The notes under the pieces are model-generated. The model did not search any database and was not told where the DNA came from. It saw only the letters and a program-made list of their open reading frames with translations. From an uncultured Bacteroidales bacterium (GTDB lineage Bacteria; Bacteroidota; Bacteroidia; Bacteroidales; Paludibacteraceae), in NCBI GenBank assembly GCA_946414805.1, contig CAMKPZ010000002.1, positions 124,001 through 188,000 of the forward strand: a stretch of DNA of 64,000 nt, read 5' to 3'. A program made the position numbers and the translations under genes. Positions 1-7,488 of the stretch are shown here, piece after piece. Within the stretch, counting starts at the first letter, position 1. Each line of letters begins with the position of its first letter.

Positions 1-134
1 TTGTCGAGGATATCCGCCAGAAGGTCGGCAGTGTGGACGGAATCAAGGATGTCAATGTCAATGTCGTCTTTGAACCCGAGTGGAACAAAGATATGATGAG
101 CGAAGAAGCCAAACTCGAATTAGGTTTCATGTAA
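1..134 (+). CDS. MIP18/DUF59-family Fe-S assembly protein, C-terminal end
   Basis: Only the last 43 codons and the TAA stop are in the window; the 5' part lies upstream. The readable tail has a VNVVFEPEWNKDMMSEEAKL stretch followed by ELGFM. This is typical of the C-terminus of DUF59/MIP18-type metal-sulfur cluster assembly factors (the SufT/PaaD group), which help mature Fe-S proteins in the cytoplasm. The family call rests on this short tail alone. It is followed after a few bases by the 11-bp repeat/AT-palindrome element that precedes the next gene. Confidence 0.6.
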   Translation, partial: VEDIRQKVGSVDGIKDVNVNVVFEPEWNKDMMSEEAKLELGFM

Positions 135-138
135 TTTA

Positions 139-250
139 CGCCCGCTCCGAGCCAATGTCGTGCTAATGTCGTGTCAATCTCGCATCCTACCCATACCTAT
201 ATATATTATTTATAATATATATCCTGTGATTTTAATAAACTTCGGAAAAA
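139..250 (+). repeat. Element A copy 1: 11-bp repeats plus AT-rich palindrome
   Basis: Units ATGTCGTGCTA, ATGTCGTGTCA and ATCTCGCATCC follow each other at an 11-bp period. Next comes a perfect AT palindrome (ATATATATTA-ttta-TAATATATAT), then CCTGTGATTTTAAT and CGGAAAAAATG leading into the next start codon. The same composite lies in the reverse direction at 35405-35530, also directly upstream of a gene. Probably a promoter/leader element. Confidence 0.6.
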
Positions 251-1042
251 ATGATCTATTTCTTAAGTGACGCACATCTTGGTAGCCTTGCCATCGAAAG
301 AGGCTGGGTGCACCAGAAAAAACTCATCGACCTCCTCGAGGAAATGAGCAAGGATGCTGTGTCTATTTATATGCTCGGAGACATGTTCGATTTCTGGATG
401 GAGTATTTCATCCGCGATAAGAAAAAACGGCAGTTCGAGCCTTTCTTCAAAGAGTTGCGCAAGCTGCGGAGAAAAGGTATTCACATCCATTTCTTCACCG
501 GCAATCACGACCTCTGGACCTTCGGAGGACTGGAGAAACTGACCGGTGCCGAGATCCATTACGAACCCTGTACTATCATCCGCTACGGCAAAGCGATCTA
601 CCTTGCGCACGGTGACGGACTCATGCCTTCCGATTGGGAGACCCGCTACCCCCAACCCGTAGTAAGGAAAATCAAGCGTTTCATGAGACTCCGCTCCGTT
701 TTTCATTCGCCTTTCCTGCAGACGCTCTTCCGGTCTCTCCCGCCTTCATGGGGCAACTGGTTCGGCTATAACTGGGCGAAAAAAAGCCGCCTCAAGGAGA
801 TAGAAAACCCTTGTCCGTACAAAGGAGAAAACAAGGAAGAACTGGTGCTTTTTGCCAAAGAGCAGGAGAAACAGCATAACCATCGGGACTATTATATCTT
901 CGGACACCGGCATATCGAACTCGATCTGCAGATCGCTTCCGGCAGCAGGGTGGTGATCTTGGGGGATTGCTTCCAGCAATGGACCTATGCCAAACTGGAT
1001 AAAAAAGGCAACCTCACCATGCATAACTTTGATAATCAATAG
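251..1042 (+). CDS. lpxH: UDP-2,3-diacylglucosamine diphosphatase (LpxH-type)
   Basis: A 263-residue calcineurin-like metallophosphoesterase. The metal-binding blocks are all present: DAH at 7-9, GDMFDFW at 43-49, GNHD at 84-87, HGD at 120-122 and GHRH at 218-221. This set and length fit LpxH, which hydrolyses UDP-2,3-diacylglucosamine to lipid X in lipid A synthesis at the inner membrane surface. Another Bacteroidota phosphoesterase of the same clan cannot be excluded. The start ATG lies directly after element A. The gene is followed by an 8-bp tandem array and mazG. Confidence 0.8.
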   Translation: MIYFLSDAHLGSLAIERGWVHQKKLIDLLEEMSKDAVSIYMLGDMFDFWMEYFIRDKKKRQFEPFFKELRKLRRKGIHIHFFTGNHDLWTFGGLEKLTGAEIHYEPCTIIRYGKAIYLAHGDGLMPSDWETRYPQPVVRKIKRFMRLRSVFHSPFLQTLFRSLPPSWGNWFGYNWAKKSRLKEIENPCPYKGENKEELVLFAKEQEKQHNHRDYYIFGHRHIELDLQIASGSRVVILGDCFQQWTYAKLDKKGNLTMHNFDNQ

Positions 1043-1060
1043 AGTTTTTCCTGTCTGTGT

Positions 1061-1102
1061 CTTTGAATCTTCAAATCTTCAAATCTTCAAATCTTTGAAC
1101 CT
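1061..1102 (+). repeat. 8-bp tandem array (TTCAAATC) in lpxH-mazG spacer
   Basis: Three consecutive TTCAAATC units with diverged flanking units (TTTGAATC, TTTGAACC) fill the spacer and end six bases before the mazG start codon. One of many short-word arrays at gene boundaries in this window. Confidence 0.8.
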
Positions 1103-1107
1103 CTCCT

Positions 1108-1962
1108 ATGCATACACGCGAAGAACAATTAGCGGCTTTCGGACGCTTGCTGGATATCATGGACGACCTGCGCGAGAAATGCCCGTGGGACCGGAAACAG
1201 ACTTTTGACAGCCTGCGCCAGAACACCATCGAAGAAACATACGAACTGGCGACTGCTATCTCACGCCAGGACATGAATGAGATCAGCAAGGAACTTGGAG
1301 ATGTGCTCCTCCATGTTGTCTTCTATGCGAAAATGGGTTCCGAGGAGAAATGGAATTTCTCCGGCACGCCCGAAAAAGACGAACCGCACGAGTCTTTCGA
1401 TATAGCGGATGTCTGCAACCGCCTCTGCGACAAACTCATCTTCCGTCATCCGCATGTCTATGGAGAAATGACCAATGACCAGTCATCAATCACCAATCCC
1501 GAAGAGGTCAGCCATCTCTGGGAACAGGTCAAACTCAAGGAAAAAGGAGGTAACAAAACCGTCTTGGGCGGTATTCCGGACAGTCTGCCAAGTCTGGTGA
1601 AAGCCTATCGCATTCAGGACAAGGTGGCGAATGTAGGCTTTGACTGGGAGAAACGCGAAGATGTATGGGCGAAGGTCAAAGAGGAAATTGCTGAGTTTGA
1701 GGCGGAAATGCGCAACTGCGAAAATGACCCAATATCAAATGACCAAATGGTAAATGAATTCGGGGATGTGATGTTTGCGCTCATCAATGCGGCACGCCTC
1801 TATAAGATCCGCCCGGACAATGCTCTGGAGCACACCAACCTCAAGTTCATGCGCCGTTTCAATTATATAGAAGAAAAAGCGCGCGAACAGGGTCGCGCGC
1901 TGCAGGATATGTCTCTTGAGGAGATGGACGCACTCTGGAACGAAGCCAAAGCACAAGAATAA
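1108..1962 (+). CDS. mazG: Nucleoside triphosphate pyrophosphohydrolase MazG
   Basis: 284 residues with two MazG domains. The N-terminal one has CPWDRKQT near 26-32, the metal-binding EETYE at 42-46 and ELGDVLLH at 62-69. The C-terminal one has EFGDVMFALINAAR at 217-230. The enzyme hydrolyses (d)NTPs to NMP and pyrophosphate (house-cleaning). It is longer than usual because of low-complexity segments, notably 121-131 and 203-216, which are encoded by short tandem words such as ACCAATG and CAAATGA. The second insert lies just before the acidic motif of domain 2. Start chosen at ATG after the array. Confidence 0.9.
   Translation: MHTREEQLAAFGRLLDIMDDLREKCPWDRKQTFDSLRQNTIEETYELATAISRQDMNEISKELGDVLLHVVFYAKMGSEEKWNFSGTPEKDEPHESFDIADVCNRLCDKLIFRHPHVYGEMTNDQSSITNPEEVSHLWEQVKLKEKGGNKTVLGGIPDSLPSLVKAYRIQDKVANVGFDWEKREDVWAKVKEEIAEFEAEMRNCENDPISNDQMVNEFGDVMFALINAARLYKIRPDNALEHTNLKFMRRFNYIEEKAREQGRALQDMSLEEMDALWNEAKAQE
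1467..1499 (+). repeat. In-frame heptamer array inside mazG (ACCAATN)
   Basis: Heptamers ACCAATG, ACCAGTC, ATCAATC, ACCAATC in tandem, encoding roughly NDQSSITN between the conserved HPHVYG and the LWEQVKLKEKG block. The same words fill the spacer after mazG. Confidence 0.75.
1721..1757 (+). repeat. In-frame 7-8-bp array inside mazG (CAAATGA)
   Basis: Words AAATGAC, CAAATGA, CCAAATGG, TAAATGA in tandem, encoding the polar segment before EFGDVMF in the second MazG domain. Confidence 0.65.
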
Positions 1963-1996
1963 TCACCAATCACCAATGACCAATCGCCAATTCTCT
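1961..1996 (+). repeat. Heptamer array CAATNNC after mazG
   Basis: CAATCAC, CAATCAC, CAATGAC, CAATCGC, CAATTCT in strict 7-bp register, starting inside the mazG stop codon and ending at the convergent lipoprotein gene. Confidence 0.85.
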
Positions 1997-1997
1997 A

Positions 1998-2483
1998 TCA
2001 CCTCACCACCGGCTTATAAGTATACGTGCGCGGAGAATAGGAGGCGTCGGCGTCATTGGCTAAGATAAACTCCATCAGATGCGTCCCTGAACGGCGGGGA
2101 ACGAAACGCAATGTAGCGGGACAGACATATAATTGCTCTGCGGCAAAGTTCAAACGCCCGTTTGCCGGATCGGAACCGGCGATAAGATACTGGTTGACAA
2201 TAGAATCTATCTCTAATGCAATACCGATTGACGATGTGTCTGTACGGACTGCAAAAGAGGTCAGCGTGTTCAGATAACCGTCAAGCACCATGTTCAGACG
2301 CAGGGTGTCACCGATAGAGAGGGAGTCCGTTACACGGATAGTATCTCTTGCGCCGTCAGGAGTGGTGCGGATGAGTAGGGAAGACGAATGAAGCAACGGA
2401 GTGGATTGCGACTTCTGGTCGCAGGATACAAATACCATCCCGCACACAACGAAGACACAGAAAATAAACAGATAGCGTTTCAT
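1998..2483 (-). CDS. Putative lipoprotein, function unknown
   Basis: 161 residues from the chosen ATG. This start is preferred because any longer reading would run through the tRNA-Leu gene. A hydrophobic leader (YLFIFCVFVVCGMVFVS) ends at Cys21, consistent with a lipoprotein signal peptide. The mature part is rich in Thr, Ser and Asp and looks like a beta-sandwich. I do not recognise the family; small conserved Bacteroidota lipoproteins of this size exist. The gene is convergent with mazG, and its stop codon abuts the heptamer array. Confidence 0.6.
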   Translation of the reverse strand: MKRYLFIFCVFVVCGMVFVSCDQKSQSTPLLHSSSLLIRTTPDGARDTIRVTDSLSIGDTLRLNMVLDGYLNTLTSFAVRTDTSSIGIALEIDSIVNQYLIAGSDPANGRLNFAAEQLYVCPATLRFVPRRSGTHLMEFILANDADASYSPRTYTYKPVVR

Positions 2484-2503
2484 AGGGAAAAACATTTTTG
2501 TTG

Positions 2504-2585
2504 TGCGGCATAAAAGACTCGAACTTTCACTCCTTTCGGAACCAGATCCTAAGTCTGGCGCGTCTACCAATTCCGCCAATGCCGC
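2504..2585 (-). tRNA. tRNA-Leu(UAG)
   Basis: A complete cloverleaf is readable on the minus strand. The 7-bp acceptor stem is GCGGCAT/ATGCCGC with discriminator A at 2504. The D arm has GGTAGACGC. The anticodon stem is CCAGA/TCTGG with loop CTTAGGA, giving anticodon UAG. It has the long class II variable arm and a T loop TTCGAGT. CCA is not encoded. The length of 82 nt without CCA and the variable arm fit leucine tRNA. Confidence 0.95.
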
Positions 2586-2622
2586 GGAAACCGGCTGCAA
2601 AATTACTGCTTTTTTTTGAATT

Positions 2623-3906
2623 ATGCAAGAAAACACGCAAACTTTTTATCATATTTTGCCTAACGGCGTCAAAATTGTGCATAAATGGACGCCTTCGCCC
2701 GTTGCGTACATTGGTGTTATGGTTGGTGCCGGCACGCGCGACGAACTGCCTGAGGAAAACGGAATGGCGCATTATATCGAGCATTGCGTCTTCAAGGGAA
2801 CGGCACGCCATTCCGCAAGGCAGATCATTCAGTCCATCGAAGGAATAGGAGGAGAGATCAACGCCTATACCACGAAGGAAGAGACTACTTTCTATGCCGC
2901 GATTCTCTGCGAACATGTGCAGCTCACGCTTCATCTCATCGCCGAAATGATCCTGCAACCTGTTTTCAGAAAGGAAGAGACGGACAAGGAACGCATGGTG
3001 ATCCTTGATGAGATTGAGAGTTATAACGACAGTCCGAGCGAACTGATCTACGATGATTTTGAGAGTCTTGTCTTCGCCGGAACCAGTCTGGCGCTTCCGA
3101 TCTTAGGCACGCGTAAGACCCTCAGACATATATCTTCCAAACCGGACTATCCCTTGCAATGGATGAAAGCCCATTACCGCCCGGAGCGGATGGTGGTCTT
3201 CTGTCAGGGAAATATCAAACCCGACCGTATCTTCCGCCTTGCCGAACATGAGTTCGGACATCTGTCGCCGATGCAGCCTGCCATTCCGGAGCAGTCTGTC
3301 AGCGAAGCGGTCTGTCAGTGCCAACGGTCTGTCAGCGCCGGCGGTCTGTCAGCTCGTGAACACGAGCGGTCATTCCGTAAACACACCCATCAAGTCCACG
3401 CCATGTTAGGCGGACGCGCATACCCGATCGGGCATGACCGCCAGTTGGCGATGTTTCTCCTCAATAATATTCTCGGAGGAGGAAGTCTCAACAGCCGGCT
3501 TAACCTCAGCCTGCGAGAGTCCAGGGGCTTGGTTTATACGGTTGAATCGACTTATACGCCGCTCTCCGACACCGGTTATTGGTGCGTCTATTGGGCGTGC
3601 GATCCGGAGGATTATGAGCACAGTCTGGCGCTCGTGCAGAAAGAACTGCAACGCCTGCGCGAGACGCCGCTTACCGAATCGGCTCTGCGCCATGCACTGG
3701 TGCAACTCCGCGGACAGTTGGCGATCTCTGCCCAAAATCAGGAGAACTCCGCACTCGCAATGGCGAAATCAATGCTCTACCGCTCTTGCGCTCCGGACTG
3801 GCAGCAGACAATGCTGCTGATTGAACAAACGACACCGCAGCAGTTACAATCTGTTGCTCAGGAATTGTTCCAGCCAAATAATGCTTTCATTTTGCTCTAT
3901 AATTAG
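2623..3906 (+). CDS. M16-family zinc metallopeptidase (processing-protease type)
   Basis: 427 residues. The inverted zinc motif HYIEH is at 50-54, and a downstream acidic stretch ERMVILDEIE (about 123-132) carries the third ligand. This is the single-polypeptide, roughly 45-kDa, class of M16 peptidases. No signal peptide is visible, so a cytoplasmic or periplasmic role stays open. Residues of about 224-244 are an odd Ser/Gln/Ala-rich segment, encoded by four copies of TCTGTCAG at 16-17-bp spacing. It separates the two half-domains before QVHAMLGGRAYP. Confidence 0.85.
   Translation: MQENTQTFYHILPNGVKIVHKWTPSPVAYIGVMVGAGTRDELPEENGMAHYIEHCVFKGTARHSARQIIQSIEGIGGEINAYTTKEETTFYAAILCEHVQLTLHLIAEMILQPVFRKEETDKERMVILDEIESYNDSPSELIYDDFESLVFAGTSLALPILGTRKTLRHISSKPDYPLQWMKAHYRPERMVVFCQGNIKPDRIFRLAEHEFGHLSPMQPAIPEQSVSEAVCQCQRSVSAGGLSAREHERSFRKHTHQVHAMLGGRAYPIGHDRQLAMFLLNNILGGGSLNSRLNLSLRESRGLVYTVESTYTPLSDTGYWCVYWACDPEDYEHSLALVQKELQRLRETPLTESALRHALVQLRGQLAISAQNQENSALAMAKSMLYRSCAPDWQQTMLLIEQTTPQQLQSVAQELFQPNNAFILLYN
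3292..3352 (+). repeat. In-frame 16-17-bp array (GGTCTGTCAG) in the M16 gene
   Basis: Four TCTGTCAG cores spaced 16, 17 and 17 bp apart, followed by a perfect hairpin GCTCGTG-aa-CACGAGC. The spacing is not a multiple of three, so the units are read in different frames, yet the gene stays open. Confidence 0.75.
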
Positions 3907-3976
3907 GTTGTAATCCAATAAAATGTCACAAAAGTGTGCTTTTTTGAAAAAAGTGCGCATTTTTTCGCTATTTTAT

Positions 3977-4007
3977 TTGTTCATATGAAAAAAAAGTCGT
4001 ACCTTTG
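3977..4007 (+). promoter_or_regulatory. Promoter of the RagA/SusC operon
   Basis: -33 TTG (3977-3979), 20-bp spacer containing CATATG, then -7 TACCTTTG (4000-4007). This matches the Bacteroidota primary sigma-factor consensus. Confidence 0.8.
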
Positions 4008-4020
4008 CACGATTTTTCAT

Positions 4021-4064
4021 ATTTACGCGCGTAAATAAGTAAGGTATGCGTGACGCACGTACGT
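4021..4064 (+). promoter_or_regulatory. Palindromic sites in the susC leader
   Basis: Just downstream of the presumed transcription start are a 16-bp perfect palindrome ATTTACGCGCGTAAAT (4021-4036), TGCGT-g-ACGCA (4047-4057) and ACGTACGT (4057-4064). They could be operator or RNA hairpin; no regulator is assigned. Confidence 0.4.
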
Positions 4065-4121
4065 ATGGAGAGACAGCGAACGGAATTGAAAAATAGTAAG
4101 TTAAATCAATAATAACAAACA

Positions 4122-7100
4122 ATGAAGAAGATTTTTACACTCATGATGCTTGTTATGCTGGGCGTAGCAGTCTATGCCGAGCAGACAGTAAGCGGTGTGG
4201 TAGTGGATGCAAAGGGCGAACCTGTGATTGGCGCCAGCATCCAGGCTAAAGGTACCACACAAGGTACAATCTCGGACTACGATGGAAAGTTTGAGATGGA
4301 CGTGCCGGAGTCTGTGAAGACACTGGTCGTTAGTTTCGTCGGTATGGCTACCCAGGAAGTACCTGCCGGCAAGAATCTCCGTATTACCTTGCAGGAGAAT
4401 ACCGAGGTAATCCAGGAGGTTGTCGTTACCGGTTACGGTAATGTGAGCAAGGGATCGTTTGCCGGTTCCGCGCAAGCTGTAAGCGCTGAGAATATAGAGA
4501 AGAAGAGTCCGTCTGAGATATCGAAAGCTCTGGCCGGAGAAGTTGCCGGCGTGCAGGTGGTTACCACTACCGGCCAACCGGGTGAGGCTGCCAGCATACG
4601 TATTCGTGGTATCGGTTCGCTGAATGCTAGTTCCGCGCCTTTATATATCGTGGATGGTGTGCCTTATGAAGCTGCGTATATTTCTACGATTGACCCGGGC
4701 GATATAGCGTCAACAACCATTCTGAAGGACGCTACCGCTACATCGCTTTATGGTAGCCGTGGAGCGAACGGCGTAATCGTTATTACGACCAAAAAAGGTA
4801 CTTCCGGTGAGCAGGGTAAGATAGATGTGGATATCAAATATGGTGGTAACATGCGTTTGCTGCCGATGTATGATGTCATCACTGATCCGCAGGAGTTCGC
4901 TGAGATGGCATGGATGAGTATCTATAATGCCAGTTCGCGTGCTACAGAAGCGGGTAGGGCTATGGATGCCGGTAATATGTTGTTCGGCGCTAAAGGCATT
5001 CCCGAACCGTATAACTTATGGCAAGTGGTGAACGATGATGGCACGATCAATACGAACCCGAAAGGTGTACAGCTTATAGGTAATGACGGCAAGTTCCTCG
5101 GAGCGGAGGATGGCGTACAATACAAACCGGGAATGGACAACCTCACCAGCTGGCGCGACGCAATCTTCCGTGTAGGTCAGAAATTGGATGCTACCGTACG
5201 TATCTCCGGCGGTACAGAGAAAACGACATATTTTACCTCTATCGGTTATTTGAAAGATGAGGGATATTATATCGGCTCTACCTATGATCGTTTCACGATC
5301 CGTAGCAACGTGGACTTCCAGCCGAAAAAATGGCTGAAAGGAAATGTGAATATGGCTTACACCTATTCGAATCAAAACGCAGCAGGTCAGGGTAGTAATA
5401 TGAATAGCGGTTTCGTGTATGTAAACCAAATGGCTCCTGTATTCCCTGTATTCCTCTATAATGCAGATGGTACGATTAAGACTGACCCCAAGACAGGTGG
5501 TTATGCGTATGACTATGGTATGTTCGAGGGATACGGACGTCCGTTCGGATCGGGTATTAACCCCGCCGGATCGCTGCGCTATGACCGCGATAATATTGTT
5601 CAGCATTATGTGATGGCAGGCGGTTCACTGGAGTTTAAGTTCTATAAGGACTTGAAACTCATAATCAACGCCAACATGCAGTATCGTGGAGCGAAAGAAA
5701 GTGAGTTTACCAATGCATACTATGGCGATGCCGGTGGTATCGGTCGTATCGCTGTAGAGCAGGATGAGCAGATGTGGATTACTGCTCAGCAACTCTTGGA
5801 GTATAACAAAACAATCGGTGAGCACTCCATCCGTGCAATGGTAGGTCATGAAACGCAGGTAGCTCGTTCGTCATGGACTTATGGGTCGAAGAGCCATGTG
5901 GCTGCTCCGGAGGGTGAAAATGTACTGGAATTGGGTAATGCTATCCAGAATACGACTATCACTTCCGCTACCAACTCTACGGCACTGGAGTCCTTCCTCG
6001 CAACGGCTTCGTATATCTACAACGAGCGCTATGGCGTAACGGCAAACTATCGTGCCGATGGTTCTTCCAAATTCGCCAAAGGTCATCGTTGGGGACATTT
6101 CGGATCCGTGGGTGGTACTTGGATGTTCACCAACGAAGAGTTTATCCAAAGCAGCGATGCCAAGGACTGGCTGAAAGACGGTAAACTCCGTTTGAGTTGG
6201 GGTGTGCTGGGTAACCAAGGAGGTATCAGTACACAACTCTTTCAGGATCTCTATTCTATAGAATATGTAGATGCGGAAGTAGGATATGTATGGTCTCAAA
6301 AAGGGAACAAGGATCTGACATGGGAGCGTAGCCAGATAATCGATCTGGGCTTGGAGCTCGGCATCAGCAAATATCTCGATGCGGAGATTGATTATTTCTG
6401 GAAGAGCACTGATAACATGCTGTTCTATCGTCCGGTAGCTCCTTCGCTCGGTTATTCGTCTGTACCTATCAATGGCGGAGCCATGGTGAACCAGGGTGTT
6501 GAACTTCAGTTCAATGTACATGCGGTAGATACTCGTAATGTAAAATTGGATATCCGTCTCAATGGCTCACACTATTCGCATAAAATCACCAAGTTGCCGG
6601 AATATGCAGAGACAGAGGAGGATATGGTGATGGCCAGCGGTTTGGCAGTAGGATATAGTCCTTACGATTGGTATCTGCCTGAGTATGCGGGTATTAATGA
6701 GAAAGGAGAGGCACAATACATTGGTTATTATGACCCGAATCTGGGAGGTTTCGGTACAGGAAACAGCGCTACGAACCTTCAGATCTACGGCCGGTCCGGA
6801 AATAACTATGTATCCAGTGTATATGAATATATGCAGAAATACTATCCGGGCAAGAAGGTTGAGGATGTGTTGAAGACTCAAATCATTTCCGGTACAGAAT
6901 CTCAATACGCCGGTTATAACTTTATCGGCAAGAGCCGTATTCCCGCATTCGCCGGAGGATTCGGCGTAGATCTGGAAGCATATGGTTTCACGTTCTCTGC
7001 TACATGTTCGTATGGCCTTGGCGGTTACGGATACGATGTTGTATATGCCGAGTTGATGAATAGCGACAAGATCGGTAAATGCAACTGGCACGTAGATATG

Positions 7101-7463
7101 CGTAATGCATGGAATTCTATGATGACGGATGAGCAGAAGGCTGCAATAGTGGCGCAGGGAGCGAATGCTATTCCTCGTTTGTCCAACGGAGCAGACTTGT
7201 ATGCGAACATGACTTCTACCCGCTTCTTGACCAGTCTGTCATTCCTGAGTCTGAATAACATCCGTATCGGTTATAATTTCCCGAAGAAATGGATGCAGAA
7301 GATCAAGTTCAATTCGCTGAATATCTATGTATCGGCTGACAATCTGGCTATTGCTTCCGCTCGCCGCGGATATAATCCGATGGCTTCTTTCACAGGAACT
7401 TCCGACTCGTATCAATATACTCCGCTTTCAACGATCATGGGCGGTATCAAATTCCAATTCTAA
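4122..7463 (+). CDS. RagA/SusC-family TonB-linked outer membrane transporter
   Basis: 1113 residues. Order of parts: signal peptide (1-20), carboxypeptidase-D regulatory-like domain (about 22-100, VSGVVVDAKGEPVIGASI), the EVVVTGYG junction, a TonB plug (about 105-225 with IRIRGIGSLN and YIVDGVPYE), then a long beta-barrel ending in IMGGIKFQF with a terminal Phe. It is the channel half of a SusCD/RagAB complex that imports oligomers across the outer membrane using TonB energy. No glycoside hydrolase is nearby. Two secreted peptidases follow, so peptide import (RagAB-like) is the better guess. No ECF sigma/anti-sigma pair is visible here. Confidence 0.93.
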   Translation: MKKIFTLMMLVMLGVAVYAEQTVSGVVVDAKGEPVIGASIQAKGTTQGTISDYDGKFEMDVPESVKTLVVSFVGMATQEVPAGKNLRITLQENTEVIQEVVVTGYGNVSKGSFAGSAQAVSAENIEKKSPSEISKALAGEVAGVQVVTTTGQPGEAASIRIRGIGSLNASSAPLYIVDGVPYEAAYISTIDPGDIASTTILKDATATSLYGSRGANGVIVITTKKGTSGEQGKIDVDIKYGGNMRLLPMYDVITDPQEFAEMAWMSIYNASSRATEAGRAMDAGNMLFGAKGIPEPYNLWQVVNDDGTINTNPKGVQLIGNDGKFLGAEDGVQYKPGMDNLTSWRDAIFRVGQKLDATVRISGGTEKTTYFTSIGYLKDEGYYIGSTYDRFTIRSNVDFQPKKWLKGNVNMAYTYSNQNAAGQGSNMNSGFVYVNQMAPVFPVFLYNADGTIKTDPKTGGYAYDYGMFEGYGRPFGSGINPAGSLRYDRDNIVQHYVMAGGSLEFKFYKDLKLIINANMQYRGAKESEFTNAYYGDAGGIGRIAVEQDEQMWITAQQLLEYNKTIGEHSIRAMVGHETQVARSSWTYGSKSHVAAPEGENVLELGNAIQNTTITSATNSTALESFLATASYIYNERYGVTANYRADGSSKFAKGHRWGHFGSVGGTWMFTNEEFIQSSDAKDWLKDGKLRLSWGVLGNQGGISTQLFQDLYSIEYVDAEVGYVWSQKGNKDLTWERSQIIDLGLELGISKYLDAEIDYFWKSTDNMLFYRPVAPSLGYSSVPINGGAMVNQGVELQFNVHAVDTRNVKLDIRLNGSHYSHKITKLPEYAETEEDMVMASGLAVGYSPYDWYLPEYAGINEKGEAQYIGYYDPNLGGFGTGNSATNLQIYGRSGNNYVSSVYEYMQKYYPGKKVEDVLKTQIISGTESQYAGYNFIGKSRIPAFAGGFGVDLEAYGFTFSATCSYGLGGYGYDVVYAELMNSDKIGKCNWHVDMRNAWNSMMTDEQKAAIVAQGANAIPRLSNGADLYANMTSTRFLTSLSFLSLNNIRIGYNFPKKWMQKIKFNSLNIYVSADNLAIASARRGYNPMASFTGTSDSYQYTPLSTIMGGIKFQF

Positions 7464-7488
7464 TAAGGTATAGAAAGGAGAAAGAAAT

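Noticed and set aside
2484..2636. N-terminal extension of the 1998-2483 lipoprotein up to 2636
   Set aside because: It would translate the tRNA-Leu gene; the later ATG gives a normal lipoprotein signal peptide.
3930..3962. Terminator after the M16 peptidase gene
   Set aside because: A weak stem (TGTGC plus T-run against A-run plus GTGCGCA) can be drawn, but with mismatches; not firm enough to list.
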